A DNA stretch of 55,831 nt from a bacterium (GCA_004559785.1 SFXD01000001.1:1-55831), one strand, 5' to 3'; positions 42,596-52,691 are shown, counted from the stretch's first letter. Numbers and translations: made by a program. Notes: a model not told the origin generated them from the letters alone.

Positions 42596-45500
42596 TTACT
42601 TTACGAGATACTTCTTGCCATTGATGATGAAGATGCCCTTGCCAGCCTTGCCTACACGCTGTCCGGAGAGGCTGTAGATAGCCTGACCTGCATCGTCGGA
42701 TGCTGTCTCTATGGCATTTACGCCGTCAACCAGATCGTCGTCGTTGCACTCGTCGGCCGTGATTACGATGACGTTGCGTATGCAGATGGTCTCGTAGCTC
42801 TCGTTGTTGCCGAACAAATCCCAGCGGATTACATTGTCTGAACCTCCGAAGTTCCATGTCTCCACAGCCTTCGTTATGTCAACGTAGGCTTGCTTCCATT
42901 CGCTGGTTGCTGGCATTGCAGCAGGTGCGAGCTGGTAATTTGGATTGATGGAAGGCGTACCGAAGTAGAGAACGCCGTTGTTGGCATCCTTCTCTGTCTT
43001 GTACTCGTAAGCAAGGATTATGCGGTCGCTGGTGAGGTTGTCGTAGAAGCCCTTGAACGTTACGTTCGGACGCATGCCGTTACCTGTCAGCTCGTACTCG
43101 AAGTCGGCTGTCTCACTTGCTGTGACATTGGTCTGCTTCTCCATGTCAACGTAGAGGTAGTCGGGATAGAGTTCGTAGAGGGCGTCGATGGCAGCGAGTG
43201 CCTGCTCGCCAGTCTCGTACTCTCCTGCATCGAGCTTGTCGCAAACAGCATAGATGTCGGCATCAAGGGTCCCATGATTCATGGAGTGATTTATCCACTT
43301 GTCGTATACCTTGTTCTTTGCAATGTATAGTTGGTTGTACGCCTTCTGGCAATCCAGCACGTTCTGGAAGAGTGCACCGTCGGTAACCAGGTCATTGTAG
43401 GTAGTCTGACCGGATATGGCGGCAAGTGCCTCCTTAGTTGCGGCAGCAAAGTTAGGAGCCTCGCTGAAGCTGATGTCGTATGCCAACTCTGGAACGTAAG
43501 AGTTGCAGAGAGTGTTGGCGCGCTTTGAGTTGTAAGCGACTGCCTCTGCTATGGCATTAGCAGCATCATCCTCTGTCTCACCAAGGTAAGCAAGACGGAA
43601 GTTACCAGCCACTGTCCAGCTGTTGCGGTTGATGGTTCCCTCGCTCTTCAGACCGAAGGTGAGAGTGCCGTCGGTTACCTTAGCAACCATAGGAATCTCA
43701 TAACGACCTGCTGCAAATGCATAAGAAGAACCGATAGTACCCCATACCACGTAACCGAGAGTATCGGTTTCATCCTCGGGATTGATAACTGGTCTGTCGG
43801 GATGAGTGTCGCCTAACCATGCGTCTGCAGGATTTACAGCCATATCCTCGATGACCGTCTGAACGAACGTAGCAGCATCGTTGGCATAGGCGATAGGTGC
43901 GTACGTGTAGGATGAAGACGTAACGGTATCCTTTTCCTGACGGAAGGCTGCATTGAGCCTGAGCTGGTAGTAACCGTCCTTCAGACCTGTGAGAGTCTGG
44001 TTGATGTCGAACAAATCCTGAGTCTCGCAGAACTCGGCTGCATAAATCTTGCCGTCCTCGTTGGTTCCGCTCTTGTAGAGCAGTCCGTCCCATCCTTCTG
44101 CCTTCGTACCGCCTTCAACGCTCTCAGTCTTGGCGAATGTGCGGTTGACGATGAGCGAGCTGATATCCGTACCAGCCACGTAGCCCAAGCGTACGGCAGC
44201 AAGCTTGAGGCTCTCAAGATAGTCAACCTCAGCCAATACTGCGCTGTCAGCCAGTTCGTGGTTCTCTACGATATAAGGAGCAGAACCGTTGGGGAAGCCA
44301 TCCTCAGAGGGCTCTACGGTTGCGGTAAGGTAAGACTGGAGGTTTGCAAGTGCGTCGGATTCTGTCAGCTTGTTGGCTTCCAGATATTCCTTCACACCGT
44401 CTACGGCTGCCATATACTGTCCGTAAACCTTCTCGCTTGCGAGTATCTTCTGCTGCAGCTGCTCTATCTCGTAGTTGGTGCGGAAGAGAACCTCCATGTT
44501 GACGCACTCGCCGACTTCAGCGATCAAGCCTTCGTAGGCATCAATCAGAGCCTGGGTGCAAGTCACGTTGTATCCGAACTCCTCTGCCTTGGCAATGTAG
44601 TCGTTCTTGATTTCGTCGAACTCTTCCTCGGTACCGAAGCGGAGTTCCTGCATCTGGATTGCACTGCCGGAATATGCCTCGTATACCACAACCTTATAAT
44701 ATGTATAGGGAACGGTTGTCTCGGAACTGAAGCCGAAGTATGAAGCCGTCAGGTTGGCAGGATTCAGACGCTCCTGGCCTACGTTGACCTTCTCGTCTAC
44801 AAGTACCCATCCCTCGGAATCCTTGGTGGCAAGTCCGTCACCCTCGAAGTTGGCTCCATAGATGCTCCACCTCTTCCAGTTACGACCCTGATAGTCATAG
44901 GTGTCTGCACCGGTGGTGAGGGTATAGAAGAATGGATTTACGGCCTCCAGCGTACGGAAGATGACGTAAGTATCGCCCACGCTGCTGCACTCGCCACCCC
45001 ACTTGGTCTCGAGGCTGTTGTCCACGATTTGCTTGTAGTGTCCGTCGCCCCACTGGCTGTTGGTGTGGCCATCGAGCACGATATAGCTATCCTCGTAGAG
45101 GGCACTCATGTACATATTGATTCGTACGGTCTCCTTCTCCAGTTCCTCGTCGGAAATGGTGCGGTTGGTGACGATGTACTCGTATGTTCCGTTAATGTAT
45201 GCTGCAGAAGGGCCTTCGTTCTGCTCCGCATAGCCCGTAGCCCAGGCATAAACCTGCTCGTAGTCTGCGAAGTCTCCGGGAGAGAAGAGATCCATTGCCT
45301 CTACGTACTCCATCCACTTGGCATTGGAGGATGCAATCTTGGTGATGAGTTCCTTCAAGGTGTTCTTTGCTGCTATGAGCGAAGGAGCATCTGCGGCATT
45401 TGACATCTTCTCGTAGGTGCTGACATACTGCTCGTAAAGAGAGATGTTGCAGAGTGTGTTCTCGTCTATAGCATCAAGTCCGGCATCCATAATGGACTGC

Positions 45501-47542
45501 TCCAGTTCGATGACAAACTCTTCGCGCTGCTCGTTGAGGTTACCCTGGTTGTAGAATGTCAGCTCGTTCATCTGCTGCTTGTCGCCGCCGGAGTTGATTA
45601 CCTCGACCTTGAAGTACTGGTACTCCTCGGTTGGAGGATTATTGAGATTGATGAAGTTCTCGTAAACGTTCTCTGCCTTGAGGATTTCTGTACCTACGTT
45701 TGTCCTCTTGTCTATCAGTACCCAACCCTCGGCATCCTTTTCGGCTGCCTCGTCGCTATCGAAGTTACCGGCATAGATGTTCCAATCCTTCCAGTTACGG
45801 CTCGGGTTGCTCTTGGTGTCACCACCCGTTACCAGTCCGTAGTAAGAAGGCTTGATGGGATCAGAGCTCTTGAATACTATGAACCAAGGCTTGGGTCCCT
45901 GATTTTCTCCAGAACCAGAGCACCACTTTGTACCTGTCTTGTCACCATCTATGAGCGAGCCATGGCTCTCTGCATCGCTGAAGCCTCCGCTACCAGACAG
46001 AGCCTCGTAAGTAGCATAGATGGGGTCAATCTGTACGGCGTAGTTATTGTTGACAAAAACGAGCAACCGGTTTGTCTCTTCGGAAACCTCCTCTGTAGTC
46101 AACTGCCTGTTGGCCTTGACGTACGCAAGGTTACCTACGGGGAATCCATCGCCTGGAGCGATTGCCTCCTCTCCGGCATATTTCTTCAGATACTCCGTAG
46201 CGGCAGAGTTGAGCAGTCCGTCGTTGACAGCATTCAAGGCTATTGCAACCTGCGTCACATAGTCGTCGTATGCCTTTACGTTTGCAGCATACAGTGTCTT
46301 CTGATTATCGAGATTCTTCAACAGGGGGTTGAGCGCAGTGGCGGATGTCTGAGTCTTGATAGACTCAACCAACGCCTGACTTTCTTCAACCATTGCCTTT
46401 GATGCGAATGCGGTGAAGTCGAACTTGCCCACCCACGCATTGTAGGTGTCATCGAGCTGGAGCTTAAACGTTGCGTCGTCACCGAGTGCGAACTCCGTCA
46501 TCTGCATGTAGCCGCTGGTTCCGCTCATGATCTGGCTGATCTCTACCTTGAAGTAACGGTACTTCTTGGTGTTCTCCTCAGAGAGTTCCATGAATACCTC
46601 GAAACTGTTGAGGTCGGGCAGAACTTCTTCGGTAACGTCAACCTTGTTGTCCAATAGCTGCCAGCCCTCATGGTCGCGGGTAATCTCTGATTCGGGCACA
46701 TCGGCAATGCCATAAATCTTCCAGTCCTTCCAGTTGCGATGGTTCCATGCTGCGTTGTCTGTACCTGTCACAAGCTTGTAGTAGGTGGGGCAGATGGAAC
46801 GTGAAGTCTTGACAATGAAGTAAGGCTTGCCGTCTATGCCATTACCCCACTTTGTATTGTAGTTGTTATCGAAGAGAGACTTCAAACCCTCTCCGTCATT
46901 GTTGTTACGTGTTCCAGCGAGGATGCTGTATTTTATCGGCTCATCCAAGGGAGATTCACCACTTGTATATGCGTTGAAATCGTCTGCCGTTCCCAGTCCG
47001 AACTCGTCCATCTGGAGCCATACATCAGTGCCCTGAACAGACTCGGAGATACGGATGTAGTAATAAAGGTACTCTGTAGTGCCGTCGGCCTTGTTAAACT
47101 TGAAGTCTACCACCTGTGCGTTGGCTGCAGGGAGTGGCTCGTCGACACGCTGGTCGATGAGTGTCCAGTCGGCATCCACCGTTGCCTCCTCGTCGGATGC
47201 GAAGTTTGCAGCGTAGATGTTCCATGTCTTCCAGTTGCGACCCGGATTGTTGCCCGTGTCATTTCCCGTTACGAGGAAATAGTTGGTGGGTACTACTGCC
47301 TTCTTGGCCTTCATGATAATCCAGGCCTCGGACCTTTCGGGGTTGTTTGGGTCGAAGGAATGTCCCATCTTGGTGAACTTGTCTCCGTCCACCAATTTGG
47401 CATAACCCTCACCACCTGTTCCACCAGTTCCTGATAATGCTGTCAGCCTTACGTATTCTGCCGACGCATTCTGGGCTGAGAGCAGCATCATTGCAGATGC
47501 CAGCGCCAGCCTTACCTTGTGAAGAAATGTAGTTCTCTTCAT
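42596..47542 (-). CDS. Giant secreted protein with four discoidin-like domains
   Basis: A 1648-residue protein. The signal peptide ends 'AQNASAEYVRL'. Four discoidin (F5/8 C-like) domains lie near residues 30-185, 205-355, 510-680 and 820-985. Each holds the motif Arg-Asn-Trp-Lys-x-Trp-x-Ile-Tyr ('GRNWKTWNIYAANF', 'HRNWKDWKIYG', 'SRNWKDWNIYAGNF', 'GRNWKRWSIYGANF') and ends with 'QMxEF/L'. Helical linkers of FIVAR type separate them ('LNPLLKNLDNQKTLYAANVK'). A galactose-binding-like domain lies near 1195-1330 and another beta domain near 1490-1590. The C-terminus, 'IYSLSGQRVGKAGKGIFIIN' then 'GKKYLVK', is a sorting-type tail. It probably binds glycans at the surface; no catalytic residues were recognised. 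A -7 box TATATTTG (47668-47675, minus) gives a leader of about 120 bases. Confidence 0.87.
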   Translation of the reverse strand: MKRTTFLHKVRLALASAMMLLSAQNASAEYVRLTALSGTGGTGGEGYAKLVDGDKFTKMGHSFDPNNPERSEAWIIMKAKKAVVPTNYFLVTGNDTGNNPGRNWKTWNIYAANFASDEEATVDADWTLIDQRVDEPLPAANAQVVDFKFNKADGTTEYLYYYIRISESVQGTDVWLQMDEFGLGTADDFNAYTSGESPLDEPIKYSILAGTRNNNDGEGLKSLFDNNYNTKWGNGIDGKPYFIVKTSRSICPTYYKLVTGTDNAAWNHRNWKDWKIYGIADVPESEITRDHEGWQLLDNKVDVTEEVLPDLNSFEVFMELSEENTKKYRYFKVEISQIMSGTSGYMQMTEFALGDDATFKLQLDDTYNAWVGKFDFTAFASKAMVEESQALVESIKTQTSATALNPLLKNLDNQKTLYAANVKAYDDYVTQVAIALNAVNDGLLNSAATEYLKKYAGEEAIAPGDGFPVGNLAYVKANRQLTTEEVSEETNRLLVFVNNNYAVQIDPIYATYEALSGSGGFSDAESHGSLIDGDKTGTKWCSGSGENQGPKPWFIVFKSSDPIKPSYYGLVTGGDTKSNPSRNWKDWNIYAGNFDSDEAAEKDAEGWVLIDKRTNVGTEILKAENVYENFINLNNPPTEEYQYFKVEVINSGGDKQQMNELTFYNQGNLNEQREEFVIELEQSIMDAGLDAIDENTLCNISLYEQYVSTYEKMSNAADAPSLIAAKNTLKELITKIASSNAKWMEYVEAMDLFSPGDFADYEQVYAWATGYAEQNEGPSAAYINGTYEYIVTNRTISDEELEKETVRINMYMSALYEDSYIVLDGHTNSQWGDGHYKQIVDNSLETKWGGECSSVGDTYVIFRTLEAVNPFFYTLTTGADTYDYQGRNWKRWSIYGANFEGDGLATKDSEGWVLVDEKVNVGQERLNPANLTASYFGFSSETTVPYTYYKVVVYEAYSGSAIQMQELRFGTEEEFDEIKNDYIAKAEEFGYNVTCTQALIDAYEGLIAEVGECVNMEVLFRTNYEIEQLQQKILASEKVYGQYMAAVDGVKEYLEANKLTESDALANLQSYLTATVEPSEDGFPNGSAPYIVENHELADSAVLAEVDYLESLKLAAVRLGYVAGTDISSLIVNRTFAKTESVEGGTKAEGWDGLLYKSGTNEDGKIYAAEFCETQDLFDINQTLTGLKDGYYQLRLNAAFRQEKDTVTSSSYTYAPIAYANDAATFVQTVIEDMAVNPADAWLGDTHPDRPVINPEDETDTLGYVVWGTIGSSYAFAAGRYEIPMVAKVTDGTLTFGLKSEGTINRNSWTVAGNFRLAYLGETEDDAANAIAEAVAYNSKRANTLCNSYVPELAYDISFSEAPNFAAATKEALAAISGQTTYNDLVTDGALFQNVLDCQKAYNQLYIAKNKVYDKWINHSMNHGTLDADIYAVCDKLDAGEYETGEQALAAIDALYELYPDYLYVDMEKQTNVTASETADFEYELTGNGMRPNVTFKGFYDNLTSDRIILAYEYKTEKDANNGVLYFGTPSINPNYQLAPAAMPATSEWKQAYVDITKAVETWNFGGSDNVIRWDLFGNNESYETICIRNVIVITADECNDDDLVDGVNAIETASDDAGQAIYSLSGQRVGKAGKGIFIINGKKYLVK

Positions 47543-47773
47543 TGAATTTGGGTTTTTAGTGTTAATAATTAATATAGTTAAATCAAATGCTCTGTTTCAG
47601 GACAGAATTATTACTTCCAACCTTTGTTTTTTTGACCAGAATCCTTTGTTTTGGGCTTTATCCGATGCAAATATATCTAATTTGTCACAATTTTAAACAT
47701 ATTTGGACTGTTTCTTTATCCGCCTTAACATCTTTTAACGGCACTTGGTATTACGAGGGGGATATCGTCACCG
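47543..47773. promoter_or_regulatory. Control region of the discoidin-repeat gene
   Basis: Holds the minus-strand -7 box TATATTTG (47668-47675) and an AT-rich leader. No gene seen. The CotH-discoidin gene upstream on the same strand ends at 47774 with no obvious terminator. Confidence 0.5.
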
Positions 47774-50700
47774 TTATTGCCCCTCAAGGAGAATCAATCC
47801 CACGAGTCCTGCAATGTCTGCCTCTCCGATAATCCCATCTCCGTCAATGTCTGCGGCACGCTTGTCACAAGCTAAGGACGAAGTGCCGCGCACCACATTG
47901 ACAAGAGTCACGAGGTCGAGTCCGTCAACCTCTCCGTCGGCATTCACGTCACCCAGCAAATACGAAGGCTTGACTACGCCAACCACACATGTCCCCATGG
48001 CACTACCCCACCCCGGGGCACTTACCTGGACTGAAGCCTGTCCCTCGGCTACTGCCTTTATAAGCCCCCATTGGTCAACACGGACCACGCCGGGGTCTGT
48101 AGACTTCCAGAAGAGTCCTGCATCCGACATGTAGTCGGGCTTCACCACCGCCTCAAGACGGAGGGTATCGCCCTCCTCGAGTGTACACTCTCCGTGGGAC
48201 AGCACAATGTCCGTTACCTCGCCCACGGGTGAGGAAAGACTGTAGTCGTACGGGGTGAAGTTCTCTGTCCCTATCTCGGTAATGTCCTTGCGGATGTCTA
48301 TCTCCACCCACGACGGGTCGTCCGGGTCGCTGGTACTCACATTGGAGGCACACAGTGTCCAGGTCGAGGGGTTGCGATCGGAGTATTGTCGAGAATCGTT
48401 GGCACTGTATATCCTGTAGCCACTGACGGGAATCGCCTTGCCTGCGTCGAAGAAGAAACAGGCGTTGCCGTTGAACTTGCCAGAACAATACTTGGTGCCT
48501 GTGTCGTTGTCAGCCAGGTTCCCCCAGTTCTCGCTACCGATGTTGCTCTCTGTTCCTGCATATATTGAAAGGTCCTCCACCTCGCCTCCTGCATTGTCGA
48601 GCAGGTCAAACTCCGAGAACTGGATTGTCCCGCTATTGCCATCGCGTATGCGCGTTATACATAATTTATAATATCGGTAGCCATTTACTCCATTGCGAGG
48701 CGTGTTGGTATATCCCGTTGACGTGCGATAGACCTGTGCGCTCGAAGGCGAAGGTGTGGGGTAAGGGTCGTGGGCGAGTCCGTTGTCGAGGTTCTGCCTC
48801 CAGTAGGAATAGCCAGCCTCTGCATTGAGGATGAAGCACAGCTCGCCCGACGCTACCTGCAAGGGTGTAATACTCCGTGCCTTCGACGGCATTATGTCGT
48901 GGCAGTTGGCAAGGGACAAGTCCTTAGTGGTCGAGGCAAAGCAATCGCCGTCGCCGCCCGTTGATACGATGGCGGCATTGTAGCAGTTGGCAAGGCTTAT
49001 CTTGCCTGCCGACGGTCCAACTAAAGAGGCTCCGTTTTCTGCAGCCTTCACGGCACCTACGTTGTAGCAGTTGCTGATGTTCAGCGTGGCAAGCAGGCGG
49101 CTCATGCCTACAAGTCCTGCTGCATAGGTGCCCGATGCCGTTACGGTAGCTGCAGAGCTGCAGCCCTGTATGTTGATGATACCGTTGCGCACCTGACCTA
49201 TGAACGCCGACACGTAGTTGCTGCCGCTGAAACTGCACGATGCGGCAATATTTACGTCACGCAGCGACATTCCTGCACCCACTATGCCGAAGAGACCCAC
49301 GTAGTTGGAGCCTTCAACACGGAGGTTACTTATTGTGTGCCCCTGCCCGTCGAACTGTCCGCAATATGGCTTGGTAGGATTACCTATAGGCTTGAAGCGA
49401 TCGGAGTATGCCTCCATGTCTACGTCGGCGCATAGCACCGCCGAGGCAGAGGTGTTGCCATTGGCAACGAGTTCGGAGAATAGGCAGAGGTCGCGCGGAG
49501 TGCCAATCTGATATATGCCGCCCTCTTCCGTCAGGGCATCATAGCCCAGTTTCTTGTCCATCCATGCCACGCGGTCGCGCACGTAGTTGCGCACGACGTC
49601 CACCTCTGCCTCCCAGCTTCCCCTGATGGCAGGCGTGAGGCTAATGTATTGGTTGAGGTAGGGCCAGCGTATGAAATTGAGGTTGGCAGAGGCACGCATC
49701 TCGTTCCGCAGCGAGTCTACCCCTCCTGCCACGTCAAGGCTGTTGAAAGCCCCCTCGTCGCGCAGCCTTGCCCAGAGCTGCCTCAGTTGCGCCATGGCAT
49801 TGGGGTCTGACAGGATGCGAGAGACGAATGTTCCCCAGCGTCCTGTCTCGCGAACAAGATAGGTCCAGTCCTCGCGGCTGTTGCCTGGGTAGACGGTAGC
49901 GTCGTCGTCCAGTGCCAGCTCATGATCCCATACAGGGCCTGTGTAGAAGTGGTCGTCTCCCCTATCCTTGTACATGAACACCTGGCATATCATGTCTGTA
50001 TTGCCGTTGAACTCGCTTATGAGGAAGTACTTTAGGAAAGACTCCAGGTCGAGCACCGAGCGGAATCCCTTGTCCGTATCGGTATAGTCATCCCCGAATA
50101 CTATGTCCTCCATCTCGTTGAAGGCTGTCTTGATGTACGCAAACTGTTCGGGTTGCATTATGTCGTCATCAGGGTCGTGGACGCTGATTGGGTTTCCATG
50201 GCGTGTGGTGAAGTTGTATGGTTCGCGCCCGGCATTGTTGTCCACCTCTACGAAATAGCCTCCCGTCAGAGCCTCGCCCTCTATGTCCTCCTCGTACATT
50301 TCTGTTATATCTATACGTCCCGAGTGTACAGTCACCTGGTCGGCTATGGTGTACGTGCCGCGGTAGTCTCCGTTGAGGATAAGGTCTACTGGCTGGTTCC
50401 ATGGCGTAAACTTAGGTCCAACCCTCTTCGACACCTGCCATGCTACGGGATTGCGCATCAGGGTCTTGTCGCGGTAACTGTTGAGCAGCACCCATTTCTT
50501 CGCTTTCACGGGAGACTCGTTTGTGGTAGAACCTTTCATGATGTGGTGGCTCTTGCCGTCGTTGAACTTCACCCTGTATGGCTTGTTGGGAGGGGTAGCC
50601 GAGAAATTGCCCCTCACCCTGGTCAATATCGGGTACTCCTGTATCATGGTGCCGTCCTCGTGGATGAGGGTGTAGTGTGACTCGAAGTCCTCGCCTCGCA

Positions 50701-51298
50701 CCGTAGGTACGGCTCCGTCTGCCACATGGATGCTGAGTGTAGGAAGGTTGGTGACCTGATAGAACCTGCTGTCGTCGCCCTCGCCCTCATGGCCGAAGAA
50801 CTGCAGTTCGGCAACGTTGCAGTATGACCCTGCTCCACCTACGTAGCGTACATAGCGGAACCCACGGCTAACGTTGATATCTACGGTGGTGGACTTGCCC
50901 GCCGTAGGAGCCTCTGAGATTAGGTATAGAGGTACGGCGTCCATGAAGGTAGAATCGTTGGCTCCCTCAAACAAGGAAAGCAACATACGGTCGGGGCCTA
51001 CCGACAACGGGGCAGGAGTGTAGGAAATACGGGTCACCACATGCCGGGCTCCAAGGTCGAGTCCCACCCACTGCATGTCTGCTGCCGTGGTCCTGTAGTA
51101 TGTGGCGGCATCTGCGTCGAAAGCATTCTCTGCCATGGTTGCCGTGCCAGAGGACAGTATCTTGCCTGTAAGTTCTACATCCGTCGTTTCGTCGAATGCC
51201 ATGGCAGAGCTGTATGCCATTGGACATAGGATGGCAAGTAGCATGGCACGTAGGATTGGCTTGATGCGCCGTGAGCAGTATTTGTTAGTTCTATTCAT
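47774..51298 (-). CDS. Discoidin-CotH kinase-GLUG-Big2-dockerin surface protein
   Basis: A 1174-residue modular protein. After the signal peptide (ending SSAMAF) comes a discoidin-like domain (about 36-175). The CotH kinase-like domain (about 190-610) has 'PVKAKKWVLLNSYRDKTLMR', 'LILNGDYRGTYTIADQVTVH', 'GGYFVEVDNNAG' and 'VWDHELALDDD'. A GLUG segment follows (about 625-790: 'FKPIGNPTKPYCGQFDGQGH', 'YVGLFGIVGAG'). Next are a second discoidin-like domain (about 870-1020, 'DRNPSTWTLCASNVS'), a Big2 domain ('EGDTLRLEAVVKPDYMSDAG') and two dockerin-type repeats ('GDVNADGEVDGLDLVTLVNV', 'ADIDGDGIIGEADIAGLVGL'). It shares domain types with all three neighbours downstream. A -7 box TATTTTTG lies at 51331-51338 (minus). 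Surface adhesin-kinase is inference. Confidence 0.87.
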   Translation of the reverse strand: MNRTNKYCSRRIKPILRAMLLAILCPMAYSSAMAFDETTDVELTGKILSSGTATMAENAFDADAATYYRTTAADMQWVGLDLGARHVVTRISYTPAPLSVGPDRMLLSLFEGANDSTFMDAVPLYLISEAPTAGKSTTVDINVSRGFRYVRYVGGAGSYCNVAELQFFGHEGEGDDSRFYQVTNLPTLSIHVADGAVPTVRGEDFESHYTLIHEDGTMIQEYPILTRVRGNFSATPPNKPYRVKFNDGKSHHIMKGSTTNESPVKAKKWVLLNSYRDKTLMRNPVAWQVSKRVGPKFTPWNQPVDLILNGDYRGTYTIADQVTVHSGRIDITEMYEEDIEGEALTGGYFVEVDNNAGREPYNFTTRHGNPISVHDPDDDIMQPEQFAYIKTAFNEMEDIVFGDDYTDTDKGFRSVLDLESFLKYFLISEFNGNTDMICQVFMYKDRGDDHFYTGPVWDHELALDDDATVYPGNSREDWTYLVRETGRWGTFVSRILSDPNAMAQLRQLWARLRDEGAFNSLDVAGGVDSLRNEMRASANLNFIRWPYLNQYISLTPAIRGSWEAEVDVVRNYVRDRVAWMDKKLGYDALTEEGGIYQIGTPRDLCLFSELVANGNTSASAVLCADVDMEAYSDRFKPIGNPTKPYCGQFDGQGHTISNLRVEGSNYVGLFGIVGAGMSLRDVNIAASCSFSGSNYVSAFIGQVRNGIINIQGCSSAATVTASGTYAAGLVGMSRLLATLNISNCYNVGAVKAAENGASLVGPSAGKISLANCYNAAIVSTGGDGDCFASTTKDLSLANCHDIMPSKARSITPLQVASGELCFILNAEAGYSYWRQNLDNGLAHDPYPTPSPSSAQVYRTSTGYTNTPRNGVNGYRYYKLCITRIRDGNSGTIQFSEFDLLDNAGGEVEDLSIYAGTESNIGSENWGNLADNDTGTKYCSGKFNGNACFFFDAGKAIPVSGYRIYSANDSRQYSDRNPSTWTLCASNVSTSDPDDPSWVEIDIRKDITEIGTENFTPYDYSLSSPVGEVTDIVLSHGECTLEEGDTLRLEAVVKPDYMSDAGLFWKSTDPGVVRVDQWGLIKAVAEGQASVQVSAPGWGSAMGTCVVGVVKPSYLLGDVNADGEVDGLDLVTLVNVVRGTSSLACDKRAADIDGDGIIGEADIAGLVGLILLEGQ

Positions 51299-51409
51299 TG
51301 ATTTTTACCGGATATGGGCATTATGGGTAGCAAAAATAACAAATTTTCCTGACAACCGCATTCCTTTGGAGTGTTTTTAAGTATTATTCGCCCGTTTTTG
51401 ACTAAAAGC

Positions 51410-51515
51410 AGGTTCCTCAGGGTCGTTTCAGAGGACACATTCCCGTCAAAGGAACCTTTGTGATTGGGAAAAATTGTGTCCTGCTCCTCGCTATGTACGA
51501 GTCTGCAGGACACAA
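51410..51515 (-). terminator. rpoD terminator with competing hairpins
   Basis: On the minus strand, TTGTGTCCTGC and GCAGGACACAA (51515-51505 with 51484-51474) form an 11-bp stem, with CTCG/CGAG inside, followed by TTTTT: a strong terminator 70 bases after the rpoD stop. The second arm can instead pair with ATGTGTCCT at 51440-51432, extended by GGGAA/TTCCC. Inside that alternative stem is the palindrome CAAAGGAACCTTTG (51447-51460), and AGGTTCCT can also pair with AGGAACCT at 51417-51410. Confidence 0.8.
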
Positions 51516-51584
51516 CCAAATCAAAACTTTTATGAAACTGTCTTTTTCCTGTCCTTGCCTTACACGCCCCTTGTCAAATATCCC

Positions 51585-52445
51585 TCATCCGAGATATGAC
51601 CTCAGCAGGCTGTTCCTGCTGCCGGCACGCAGCTTGCGAATAGCCTTCTCGCGTATCTGGCGCACACGTTCGCGGGTTAGTCCGAAACGCTCTCCTATCT
51701 CCTCCAGGGTCATCTCCTGATGGTTGATTCCGAAGCTCATCTCCACTATGTCTTTCTCCCTTTCGTTGAGCATACTCAGCGAACGGCTTATCTCCGTGGC
51801 AAGGCTCTCGCTGACAAGCGTACCGTCGGCAGAAGGTGAGTCGGTGTTGGTCATCACGTCTAACAGGCTATTCTCCTCTCCCTCCACGAATGGGGCATCC
51901 ACGCTTAGGTGGCGTCCGCTGGCGCGCAGAGAGTCGTTTATCTTCTCAGGCAGCTCGTTAACTATTTCAGCCAGTTCCTCTGCACTTGGCTTGCGTTCGT
52001 GCTCCTGCTCAAACTTCGTTATCGCCTTGGTTATCTTGTTGACGGCACTTACCTGGTTGAGAGGCAAGCGTACGATGCGGCTCTGCTCTGCCAAAGCCTG
52101 TAGTATGGTCTGACGAATCCACCATACGGCATAGGAAATGAACTTGAAGCCTCGCGTCTCGTCAAATTTCTCGGCTGCCTTGATCAGGCCCACATTACCT
52201 TCATTGATAAGGTCAGGGAGCGATAGACCCTGATTCTGGTACTGCTTTGCCACACTGACTACAAAGCGCAGGTTGGCCCTGACCAACTTGTCCAATGCGC
52301 GTCTGTCACCCTTGCGAATCCTCTGGGTCAGATCTACTTCTTCCTCTACGGTGAGGAGACCTTCACGACCTATCTCTTGCAGATACTTGTCAAGCGAGGC
52401 ACTGTCGCGACTGGTGATACTCTTTGTGATTTTAAGCTGTCTCAT
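51585..52445 (-). CDS. rpoD: Primary RNA polymerase sigma factor (short Bacteroidetes type)
   Basis: A 286-residue sigma-70 protein, the usual length of the Bacteroidetes primary sigma factor, which lacks region 1.1. Region 1.2 'DSASLDKYLQEIGREGLLTV' opens it. Region 2 includes 'RANLRFVVSVAKQYQNQGLS' and the promoter-melting '(F)KFISYAVWWIRQTILQALAE'. Region 3 and 4 follow, with the region 4.2 helix-turn-helix 'EIGERFGLTRERVRQIREKA'. It recognises TTTG and TAnnTTTG promoters, of which many are seen in this window. Possible -7 box TAATTTTG at 52487-52494 (minus). Divergent from lemA; followed by a strong terminator. Confidence 0.96.
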   Translation of the reverse strand: MRQLKITKSITSRDSASLDKYLQEIGREGLLTVEEEVDLTQRIRKGDRRALDKLVRANLRFVVSVAKQYQNQGLSLPDLINEGNVGLIKAAEKFDETRGFKFISYAVWWIRQTILQALAEQSRIVRLPLNQVSAVNKITKAITKFEQEHERKPSAEELAEIVNELPEKINDSLRASGRHLSVDAPFVEGEENSLLDVMTNTDSPSADGTLVSESLATEISRSLSMLNEREKDIVEMSFGINHQEMTLEEIGERFGLTRERVRQIREKAIRKLRAGSRNSLLRSYLG

Positions 52446-52632
52446 TCTTTACCTTATATATTATACCAAAATACACCTCCGAATTGCAAAATTACAACTT
52501 TTTTAAATAACAAGGTTTCTTTTCACACAAAAATTACTCCCAACAATCCAATTTTTGAATAATTTACTCCCATACACGGTAAAATATGCAATAAAAATTG
52601 CTGATTGTTCCTTGTCATACAAACTTTTTGCA

Positions 52633-52640
52633 TATCTTTG
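52633..52640 (+). promoter_or_regulatory. -7 box of the lemA operon
   Basis: TATCTTTG, 52 bases before the lemA start, with CTTG 18 bases upstream (52611-52614) as an approximate -33 element. Confidence 0.6.
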
Positions 52641-52691
52641 CATTTGGATTAGTGACAAGACAAAAGTTAAACAACAAAATACTCAAGAGAA

